This document shows, one piece after another, positions 11,601 to 23,077 of a stretch of 64,000 nucleotides of DNA (position 1 is its first letter; every line of letters starts with the position of its first letter). The position numbers and the translations under genes are program-made. The DNA is from Ridgeia piscesae (taxonomy: Eukaryota > Annelida > Polychaeta > Sabellida > Siboglinidae). Location of the stretch: assembly GCA_025642075.2 (NCBI GenBank), contig JAODUO010000465.1, positions 410,001 to 474,000 of the forward strand, given 5' to 3'. Under the pieces are notes generated by a model, which was not told the DNA's origin, ran no database searches, and saw nothing but the letters and a program-made list of their open reading frames with translations.

Positions 11601-14600
11601 AATATGAATACTTGTTCATGTATTTTTCAAATACTTTTCATTTTGTATTACTATGTAGGTAAAAGAAAAGCAACACATATATTGAGACATCTAGTTTATA
11701 GGCATAATTAGTGTTTTGCTCATATGATGAGACCAGTGCTAGGGAGTATTGTTATTGCTAACTGCATCACAGTGACAACTGACTGAAAGAGGGAAAGGCC
11801 AAAATATATTGTTTGTATGTTAAGCCAGGAGGTCCATAATAATATGACGCCTATGTTGCCCTCAGAAGAGACACTGCTGATCATTGCTAGGATGTTGTGA
11901 GGAAGGCTCAACTTCAAAGTCAGCCAGGAAACCAGAATAACCTGGTGCCAAATTGAACCATGACTAAAGAACAAAAGGGGATATTGACCTATGGTCACTG
12001 TTAGGTCCATCCTCTGGCTCTGAGCAAACACAAGTTGTGGTCACTGCAGGGCCAGGGGGAAGCCTGCTGTTAAGTGTCTTCATCAGTAATTAGCACTGTT
12101 GGGTGAAGTTGCAGTGCATTAAGGTAATCCGTTTGGCAGGCATTACATGTGACAGTGAAAGAGAAATGTTGATACTGACAATGTATTTCAAAAAAATATT
12201 TGAACAAGTCAAATACTTTAGGAAAGTATTTAAATACAAATACTTTTAATTCCTAAACATCAAATACAAATATTTTAAAAAGTATTTAAATACTTTAAAA
12301 TACAAATGTATTTGACCCCATGTCTGGACCCATCTGATATACTACTTTTTTGAATATGCCCCATCTGGTTTTGAAGTGTTGTTATTGTAATGTATTTGAT
12401 CATGTGTATTTGAAAATTTTAAATGCCTCCTATTTGTAATTGATTCAGAAACTATAAATTAAATTATTAATCTAGCATTAAATTATTCATCCAATACCTG
12501 AGAAAGTCGTCTAATTATTAATAACAATAACACCTGGATAGTGGATAGCAGTAATCAGTTAGAACATTAGTGACACAACAACAGAACAACAATGACACCT
12601 AGGGATTCCATGAAAGTCGCCTTTATGTTAGAAACAGGATATTCATTAAAGTAATCATGAAAGTAATCATGCTTATATTCTAAAGTATTCGTACTCGTAC
12701 TCGAGTATATTGTAAAGTAATCGTACTCGTACTCGAGTACATTTGTATTGTACTCACTCCATCTCTGCTACAGCTACATGGAGTGCATCATTTGTAGGAG
12801 TTTCACAACGTTCAGTGCGTCCAGTGAACTGCCGTGTGACACGGAAGCGACGGTTGTACTGTGGATCAACAAGGCCTGCTCCGTGATGAGGGAACGACTC
12901 GAACTCTCCGAGCAGCAGAACTCAGCACGTGTACGTGAGGCTGCACTACTTGCTGTTGTCATCTTGATGCTGTGCACGGATATAACATCTCCTCAACTCA
13001 CTGCAACCATTGCAATGTGTATCGCATACATCAAATCAAGTGCTTAGACATAAACTATATCAAAAAATTGAACCAAGGTGTTTGAAATAATAAATGCATG
13101 CACGTGCACACACACACACGCACACGCGCACACACACACACAGACACACACATATTTAAATTTTTATCCAGCTGCGAAAAAATGTTATTGTAACTGTCAA
13201 GCAGTGAGTACTTGTAGTAGAATTCTGTAGAAATTGTGACGTGGCGTGACTTGCTACCTGTTACCTGTAGGCGCGAACCCCAAGGAAGCCGGTGTCGGCA
13301 CTAGACAAGTCTGGGATCCCTGTCATAGAGAACTTGATGAAGGACATCTGTGACGGCTGCTGTCTCGCAGCTCTCATCAGTTTCTACTGTCCCGATGCTC
13401 TCCGGTCTCAAGGTCAGCTTCGTGTGTTGGATGTTGTGTTTGTGGCTTTGTCTCAACGTTTGTAAGGACGTTCTCACGCAGGAGGTAGTCACTGTCTGAG
13501 GGAGACGGGTGGGTCCCGAGTCACAGTATTTATGATTCACATATTCACGTTCTCTGATTCGCATCGTCGGATTCATATTCTTGCAAATTTAAATTTACCG
13601 TCTCTCTGGTTCATACTGTTGCTAATTTACATTTTCTCTGATTCACAGTGTTGCTAATTCACATTCTGTCTGGTTCATAGTCAGGCTAATTCACTTTCTC
13701 TCTGATTCATAGTCATGCTGATACACTTTCTCTCTGATTCATAGTGTTGCTAATTCACTTTCTCTCTGGTTCATAGTCATGCTGATACACTTTCTCTCTG
13801 ATTAATAGCCTCGCTAATTCACTTTCTCTCTGATTCATAGTGTTGCTAATTCACTTTCTCTCTGATTCATAGTCATGCTAATTCACTTTCTCTCTGATTC
13901 ATAATCTTGTTAATTCACATTCTCTCTGATTCATAGTCATGCTAATACACTTTCTCTCTGATTAATAATCATGCTAATTCACATTCTCTCTGATTCATAG
14001 TCATGCTAATTCACTTTCTCTCTGATTCATAGTCATGCTAATTCACATTCTCTCTGATTCATAGTCATGCTAATTCACTTTCTCTCTGATTCATAGTCAT
14101 GCTAATTCACATTTCTCTGATTCATAGTCATGCTAATTCACTTTCTCTCTGATTCATAGTCATGCTAATTCACTTTCTCTCTGATTCATAGTCATGTAAT
14201 TCACTTTCTCTTCTTTGATTCTTGATCATGCTAATTCACTTCTCTCTGATTCATATCTGTAATTCACTTCTCTCTGATTCATAGTCTTGCTAATCACTTT
14301 CTCTCTGATTCATAGTCTTGCTAATTCACATTCTCTCTGATTCATAGTCTTGCTAATTCACTTCTCTCTGATTCATAGTCATGCTAATTCACTTTCTCTC
14401 TGATTCATAGTGTTGCTAATTCACTTTCTCTCTGATTCATGTCATGCTGATACACTTTCTCTCTGATTCATAGTGTTGCTAATTCACTTTCTCTCTGATT
14501 CATAGTGTTGCTAATTCACATTCTCTCTGGTTCATAGTCTTGCTAATTCACTTTCTCTCTGATTCATAGTCATGCTGATATACTTTCTCTCTGATTCATA

Positions 14601-17600
14601 GTGTTGCTAATTCACTTTCTCTCTGATTCATAGTCTTGCTAATTCACATTCTCTCTGGTTCATAGTCTTGCTAATTCACTTTCTCTCTGATTCATAGTCA
14701 TGCTAATTCACTTTCTCTCTGATTCATAGTGTTTTTTTCTAATTCACTTCTCTCTGATTCATAGTCTTGCTAATTCACATTCACTCTGGTTCATAGTCTT
14801 GCTAATTTGCTTTCTCTCTGATTCATAGTCATGCTATTACTTTCTCTCTGATTCATAGTCATGCTGATACTTTCTCTCTGATTCATAGTGTTGCTAATTC
14901 ACATTCTCTCTGTTCATAGTCTTGCTAATTCACTTTCTCTCTGTTCATAGTCTTGCTAATTTGCTTTCTCTCTGATTCATAGTCATGCTGATATACTTTC
15001 TCTCTGATTCATAGTGTTGCTAATTCACTTTCTCTCTGATTCATAGTGTTGCTAATTCACATTCACTCTGGTTCATAGTCAGGCTAATTCACTTTCTCTC
15101 TGATTCATAGTCATGCTGATATACTTTCTCTCTGATTCATAGTGTTGCTAATCACTTTCTCTCTGATTCATAGTTGCTATCACTTCCTCTGTTCATAGTG
15201 CTAATTCTTCTCTCTGTTCATAGTCAGCTATTACTTTCTCTCTGATTCATAGTTGCTATTCACTTTCTCTCTGATTCATAGTTTGCTAAATCACTTTCTC
15301 TCTGATTCATAGTTGCTATCACTTTCTCTCTGATTCATAGTCTGCTAATTCTTTCTCTCTGATTCATAGTCATGCTATACTTTCTCTCTGATTCATAGTG
15401 TTGCTAATCACTTTCCTCTGTTCATAGTCTGCTATCTTTCTCTCTGATTCATAGTCTTGCTATTCACTTTCTCTCTGATTCATAGTTGCTAATTCACTTT
15501 CTCTCTGTTCATAGTCTTGCTAATTCTTTCTCTGATTCATAGTCATGCTGATATACTTTCTCTCTGATTCATAGTCATGCTGATACACTTTCTCTCTGAT
15601 TCATAGTGTTGCTAATTCACATTCCTCTGGTTCATAGTCATGCTAATTACTTTCTCTGATTCATAGTTGCTATCACTTCTCTCTGATTCATGTTTGCTAA
15701 TTACTTTCTCTCTGATTCATAGTCATGCTAATTCCTTTCTCTCTGATTCATAGTTGCTAATTCACTTTCTCTCTGATTCATAGTCATGCTAATTCACTTT
15801 CTCTCTGATTCATAGTCATGCTAATTCACTTTCTCTCTGATTCATAGTCATGCTAATTCACTTTCTCTCTGATTCATAGTCATGCTAATTCACTTTCTCT
15901 CTGGTTCATAGTCATGCTAATTCACTTTCTCTCTGATTCATAGTCATGCTAATTCACTTTCTCTCTGATTCATAGTGTTGCTAATTCACTTTCTCTCTGA
16001 TTCATAGTCATGCTAATTCACTTTCTCTCTGATTCATAGTCATGCTAATTCACTTTCTCTCTGATTCATAGTCATGCTAATTCACTTTCTCTCTGATTCA
16101 TAGTCATGCTAATTCACATTCTCTCTGATTCATAGTCATGCTAATTCACTTTCTCTCTGATTCATAGTCATGCTAATTCACTTTCTCTCTGATTCATAGT
16201 CATGCTAATTCACTTTCTCTCTGATTCATAGTCATGCTAATTCACTTTCTCTCTGATTCATAGTCATGCTAATTCACTTTCTCTCTGATTCATAGTCATG
16301 CTAATTCACTTTCTCTCTGATTCATAGTCTTGCTAATTCACTTTCTCTCTGATTCATAGTCATGCTAATTCACTTTCTCTCTGATTCATAGTCTTGCTAA
16401 TTCACATTCTCTGTGATTCAGTCATGCGAGTCCACATGTTCACTGACTACTATTTATGCGAGTTCACTGATTCACATTCTGATTCACATTATTACTGATT
16501 CACATTTTGTTTGATTCATATTCTCGACAATTCACATAATCACTTATTTACAGTCTCGCTGATTCACATTCTCTCATTTTAACCATCCTTCATTTTGCCT
16601 GTCACTAGTTTATACCCTTGAATGACTCAGACGGACCAGTTGATGTGTTCACTGACTCACTCTCAGATCCTGTTGTCCGTCGTGTTGCAGACATAGTGAT
16701 GAAGGAATCACTCAACATCGCTGACTCACTATACAACCTCCAGTTGGTGCTGTTGTTTGTTGATCAACACCTCGCCCTGCCCTGCCTGCACATGACCCTC
16801 AACGACCTCTTCTATGCCCCAGCCAACCTGAAACCACACATGCTCGCATTCGTCGCAGAACTCTTCTACGCGTTCGAGATTGACTCGGCAAAGTGCACCC
16901 ACCACAGTCCCCTGGCGGGAGACCGAACGACAGTCCCTGCTGAGGGTAGTCCATCGGCGCTGCGCAAGTTTCGACCACCAGGTGGCGTGAGTTCAGCGAC
17001 AAGGCGTAGCTTTAACAATAACAGTCCTGCAGGGGGCAGCACCAGTGGCGAACGGGTAGCCTCACCGCCCAAGACTGTCCCAGACAGACCCAGGTGAGTT
17101 TGCTCTCTCCGAAAGCATTGTTTCATTATGCAGTGCATTGTGGGAAACGGCGTTGTTCAAATGAAATTTAGCGTAGACCATTTAGTCCAGTTGTTATCCG
17201 CCACAGTGAGCTGGGCGATAAGAGATCAAGGCCTATTCTGCATAGAAGCTAAAAAAATAAGCTGTCCAAGTCATGTTATGTAAGTTTTATGATTTTGGCA
17301 GAAATGCATACCTTGGAATCCCATCCAGTTTAGTTCCCTTGACAAACAATCCTAAAGTAACCAAATACGTGTATTTACAAACACAAATTAAAAACTACCA
17401 GATTTTTTCAAATATTGCCTTTGGAGGTTTGGTTTTAGCTTTAGCAAGTAAAAAGTTACCAGAGTATTTAAACGAATCAGGAATCATTTTAAAACTAATG
17501 ATGTCAGTACTAAGTAGGAGAACTAATGTGTGAATCCTGTGCTGTGTCACTTGTAGTGGGAGTGGCCCAGATGCGAGACTGTTGCCACGACGACTAAACC

Positions 17601-20600
17601 AAACCAAGACGGCTCTGCAGAACGGCGAACTGACTAGTAGTAGTAAGTTAGCACCATCTGGTGTGAGAAATTTGTACCAAATAATTTCAGCATTTATTCA
17701 ACCTAAGGGAGACCTTATACTTTTGTAAATGCTCTGATTTATGTGAGAAATCTGTCCTTCGGATGGTGTGATGTACACATAGCTGCAGAAAAGACAGTTT
17801 CCTGGTGTTTTTGTAAATAATGTTTGCTATAGTGTAAATTTGAAACTGGTAAAAGCCCTTAACCAACAGGGTTTTAAAACACTTTTTCTAAATGGTGATA
17901 GATTAGTCTCTGAAAGTTTCGCACCTGAGATGCACACCACTTTAACCTTAACGGAAAACATAAACAAACCACCCACAAATACATGCATACAGTGGCTCAG
18001 TCATAGTTGTGCACATTTCTCTCGGATGTCATTATTGCTGACCTTGTAGTCTGCATGTTGCCAGGCTCGCCATCTATAGGAGCAGCTGGGAAGCTGTCCC
18101 ATTCTATTCGGGCGTGGGGCGAATCAGACCAGTCGGTTCACCCGCGGGAAGGCAGGTGAGCGTGCTGTTCTTAGGTCCTTGGGAAACCGACTTCCTGCCC
18201 ACATGTCTCTTCTACTGCGTCTCCATCTGGCTCAAGGTTTTCTTCTCGAGTTTCATGTGAAAAAGTTGATAAACGGAGAGTGTTTAATTGAGATTGTACA
18301 TGGCTGCGGTGGCATCTTCCTTGAATATGTTGAACTATTACTAAATAATTTGTTGATAAATTGTTTTAACATCCGCTAATAACATTCTGAGTATTAACAG
18401 TATCACAAAAGCATGAGAATGCTGGAAAATAAAAATGTATTTAAATCTTGACAGGAAGTATCAGGTGTCATAAATCTTGACAGGGAGTATTGAGTGTCAT
18501 CAATCTTTACACGAGTATCGAGTGTCATCAATCTTGACACGGAGTATCGAGTGTCATCAATCTTGACACAGAGTATCAAGTGTCATCAATCTTGACACGG
18601 AGTATCGAGTGTCATAAGACATTAAAACATCTTATCTGTGGTTAATTGACTAAACACATTAGAAAATAATTTAAGATAAATATCAATTAATGAGTGCCAA
18701 CAAATTAAATTTAACGCATTACAATACATTTCGTGTTTACGTACATGATTTATGCACATATATGTGTTTGTCATCACAGATAAGTCACTATTCATCACAT
18801 TTGTCACATGTTCTTGACATGTCTGTTTCCGTGTTGTCAGTGCGGATGGAGTGTCACCCATGCGAGGACGAGTGTCCCAGCAGTCAAGGGGTGGTATGAC
18901 GTCATCTCAGCAGAGTCATGACAGTAATTCGACACTGCTTGCGAACGTGAGCATCGACACGAGTTTTGACCTGTCGTCAGATGTCAGTATCGACCTGAGT
19001 GGCGACGAGTCGACCCCAACACCGTTCCGACATACCGCGTTTGTGAATAGTGCCAGTAAACCGGGCACCACGCCACGGGTGCTGTCAGACATGGAGCTCG
19101 AGAGCTTGTCATCGCAGGCCAGTGCAGTGTCGCCCCCTGGTGGAGTTGGTCGACGCGACTCCCAGAAAGAGGCGTTGACCCCGGCAAAGTTGAAGCCCGC
19201 GAAGGAGAAGAGTAACACGCACACAAAGGAGGTCGAGTCCGGCGGTGTCGACTCGAAAGACGATAGTGCCGGTTCAACACCCGAGGAATACTCGACGCCA
19301 TCGGCTGAAACTGTAGCCTTTGTTGACAGCCTCAGGAAAAGGACTGAGAAACCAGAGGCAAGTGTTGTGCGACCAACACCAGTGGCTGCCGTAACAGCTA
19401 CACCGCCAGCTACATCGCAGCTGCATCGTTCTCACGGCAGTGGCATTGAGCCGAGCCCACGCCTGAGGGCGAACGCGCAGAGTTTCACCATCCACACCCA
19501 CCGGCACACACCGGACTCGGCACGTGCCGCCGGCATACCGGTGGTGACACGACGACGTACCAGCGTTGGCGAGCGCAGTTCGAGCGACGGCTCCGACCAG
19601 GAACTACACAAGATACACGCTGACCACCGCGACCACGAGACAAAGGACTCGTTCTTTCTACACGCTGGCTCTGACGGCGCAGCCCGGTTGGGTGGTGACA
19701 ACCTCCGGCCCACGACGCTGAACATGCGAGGTAGTCCGTGCACCAGCGCCCGAGGTAGTGCCCGAACGGTGGGGGAGGGGGATGACACTGGGGACCAGAC
19801 CCAGCTGTCCCTCGTCGAACAGTTCCAGCGCGGGAAAGGGACCCCCACATCCCCGACGGTCAAGAGGACGACGTTTGCGGCACTGCCCAATCAGACGACG
19901 TGGCAGGAGTGTGCGCTCAAGAACCAACAGGGCAGTGGGAGTCAGGGCGCGGCCACCAGTGAGGACGGCGACGTGCAGCCGCTCGCGTCGGAGCTGCTCG
20001 GCGTCAGAATGAGGCTCGTCGAGCAGCGGCGCCAGATCGAGCTCGGGAAGCGACGTGCGGAGATACAGTGGTCGAAACAGCGGGAGCAGCTTGGGAAGCA
20101 GGCTTTCATACAGGTCATCTCAAAGGGGAAGACCACCACGGACGATCTCGTTCAACAGGAGGCCGATGGGGTGCTCGCGTCGAAGCCTCCCGTCCCCCAG
20201 GGCGTGGTGGGTAAAAGGAGGGAGGACAGGATGTTTGGTGGGGAGCCAGACGAGGCTGTCGTCAAGGAGACGCAGACGCCGGCAGTCGTCGAAGTGTCAG
20301 CACGTCATAAAAAGACCAGCACCATCGAAGAGAAACCCGGCAGGACGCCCGGTGATATCACTCGGGTGACACATCGACGCCGCGCGAACTACGCCGAAGA
20401 ACAACGTGTGGAATCGTCATCGCAGTGCCAGGGGCCTATTGACAGTGGCACGGAGAAGGTGACGCCACGGTCGTCACCGGAGAGACCAAAATCTTGTCAC
20501 GTGGCAGAGCCTGACGAGGCGTCACGTCATGACCCGGACTATCCCCCGCTGTCGATGCAGAGCTCGGCGTTGCTGCACTCGAGTGAGGAGAACCTGCAGG

Positions 20601-23042
20601 AGTACGGCACGTCCCTCAACAAACTCAACTGCAGTCTGACGGAGCTGCAGGGTGAGATCATGCGACTGTCGCTGCAACAGGACCGCATCAAGTCGTCACA
20701 AGTGTCCCCTCCGATGCCACCGCAGCTCACCAGCGTCGTGACATCGCCGGAGGTGACGGAAGCAGTATCGTCGTCGTCATCGTCGCTGACGTCGAGCCAG
20801 AGCTACATTCACCGCCAGGGTGTCGCTGGTGGGGAGCCAGACGTCGGTGGTGCCGTGCCATCGCACCAGGTGGCGCCAAGCTTCAGCCAAACAGGCTCAG
20901 TCGCCTGCGCGACGACCGTCTACAGTCAGGTGCCGATGCCCTACTCACACAGCTACGGTACCCCACCCCAGTACCCCCACACACAGTTCCCACCCCAGTA
21001 TGTGCAGGGACAGATGGCCATGCCTGCCTACCCGTATCCCGGCATGCCAGGGGGCCCACCCCCTTCAGTATACAACCAGCCCCCTGTCTACCAGCCTCCC
21101 CCCGGCGCCTACCAGGCCATGCCAGGTCAGTTAGCCTGGCACGTGGCCCCGCAGCCCGCCGGCCACATGCAGGCCCCCGTCTCCATGGTAACCACCAGTC
21201 CAATGTCCAGCTACCAGTCGGACCGTCACATCGCACAGACCTACACGGTGGCAGCCCAGACCCACCAAGGGCTGTCCCCACAGCAGTCGGAACAACCACC
21301 GCCGCTCAACTTTGCCGCGACCTACGTCACACGACGCAACAGTACACCAGGTACGCCACCAGGGGTGCTAGGAATGCCCCCTGGTGGGCGATGCCCAAGC
21401 TCCTCGGCTGCCACCCTTGTGGGACACGGGGACAGCCCATGTGTGACGGAGGACAGTGCAGGGGTGTGGTCAAGAAGGAGTCCTGACCGCCCTACCCCTG
21501 CCCCAGCGAACGGCGGTGGTCAGTCCCCGAAACTGAAAGACGGCGGTTTCTTCATCACACTTGAACCCGGGTCGCCGCAGAAACAGAAACCTAGGCTCGG
21601 TTCGATGAAACGGAAGGAGTCGACGACGGTGACACCGCGTACGTCAACGTCGTCAGAGCCGACTTCATCAGCGGTCAAGGTTGCATCGCCTGTCAAGGTC
21701 ACGTCGCCTGTCAAGGTCACATCGCCTGTCAAAGTTGCGTCACCTGTCAGGGAGCAAGCGTCGTCATCCAGTGCGTCAGCACGGGTGAAGTCACCGAAGC
21801 ATGAACCCACGCCAGTAGCTGTGAATGCGTCACCAAGCGTGGGTTTTGTGATCGGACAAGACGACACATCTGCTGTAAGTGCTTCTTTGGTACCATCTCT
21901 GTCTCTCTCCCGTGTCAAACATTGCACGTTCAGTTTATCTCACGCCTGGCAAGGTAGTGCTTGATACAGTACAGATACAGTAGTGGATATATAGCCTTTG
22001 TGCATTAATTGCAGTGTGGCTTAATGCTTCCCACCCAAAGAAGTCGAGGTGGTGTTTGATTGAGTAGGTCTGCCATGGGATGAAGGATGAAGCATGGGGC
22101 ACTGCATCATCTACAAAAACTTTACTTTTATACATATTACTCGGAATTTCACGTGTCTTTGTAAAATGCATCTTTTCTCTCCTGTTTCCCCCATCCTAAA
22201 GTGTAATGTGTGGTCTGTCGTGTTTGCCAGCCTGATCCGAATGACCTTGAGAAGCGGAGGGAGAAATTCATCGAGCAGCAGATGCGGAGGAGAGAGGAGC
22301 AGGATCGACGACGACTTCAGCTCGAGTCAGACGCCGCCAAGAAGAGGGAGTTGAACAGGTCAGTGAGGTCAACAGGTCAGAAGGGTCAGCGTAGAGTGTC
22401 TACTCATCTGTTTTGATGTGTTGAGCTTGTTTTTATGGGTGGATTTGAGAGAAAACAATTATATACATGACTAACGAAAGGAGTCGTATGTCAGAACAAA
22501 TTGAATTAGTCACACCATTGGAAAGAGCCTTCCAACGGTGTAAAAATCATGGACCTAGCTCACACACAGCCAAAGTTATTGGACATTGAACATGCCGGGG
22601 GTAGAAAGGTTCAAACTGAGAAAACCGTTTGAAGTATGTGGTCACGTAAACACATAATTGTTTTTCCAAAATCGTCCGTTTTGTTTATATTTTCCCATTT
22701 GATGGTTTCAAAATAAACTACCAAGTCATGTTCGTTGTTGAAGATATGTTATGCTGACTGTTTACCGAGATTATTGCAACATAATGCGAGTATTTAGCAG
22801 TGTTTTGTAGCAGCAGCCGGATCAACTACACTTGTTTACAGAGAGCTTTAAAGCCAATCAGGACACTATGCTCAGCCCCCCCCCGGATTGCATGACATTT
22901 GTAAAAAAAAAAAATTATATATAGGCTTCTTTGATAAGCGCTGTTATTCGCTAAGTTGATGTCAGTGATGAATTCCTCAACCAGATTCACACAGTGGACA
23001 TTCTGGGGTTTCCCGCAGTACCAAATATGTCCACCATGCATC

Positions 23043-23077
<35 letters not shown>

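Larger units (their letters stand above)
17094..18840. other. CAMSAP introns 8, 9 and 10
   Basis: Apart from exons 9 and 10 and the 30-bp repeat at 18447-18616, I see no coding or mobile sequence in these three short introns. Confidence 0.5.

Noticed and set aside
11720..12031. A hAT transposase fragment on the minus strand
   Set aside because: SSVSSE and the spacing are suggestive, but the rest does not match convincingly; kept only as a remark in the element entry.
13600..16425. CRISPR-like direct repeats
   Set aside because: Units are contiguous tandem copies without unique spacers, in a eukaryotic intron. The same applies to the other arrays.
16618..16690. Extension of CAMSAP exon 8 upstream (NDSDGPVDVF...)
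   Set aside because: The frame is open, but family alignment joins YCPDALRSQ directly to DIVMKES at the acceptor 16690, and this extra stretch continues the degenerate GATTCAC-type repeat.
21875..21964. Continuation of CAMSAP exon 11 to a stop at 21964
   Set aside because: The frame stays open for 90 bp past the donor GCT|GTAAGT, but exon 12 joins in phase and is conserved. A read-through isoform lacking CKK is possible but unsupported.
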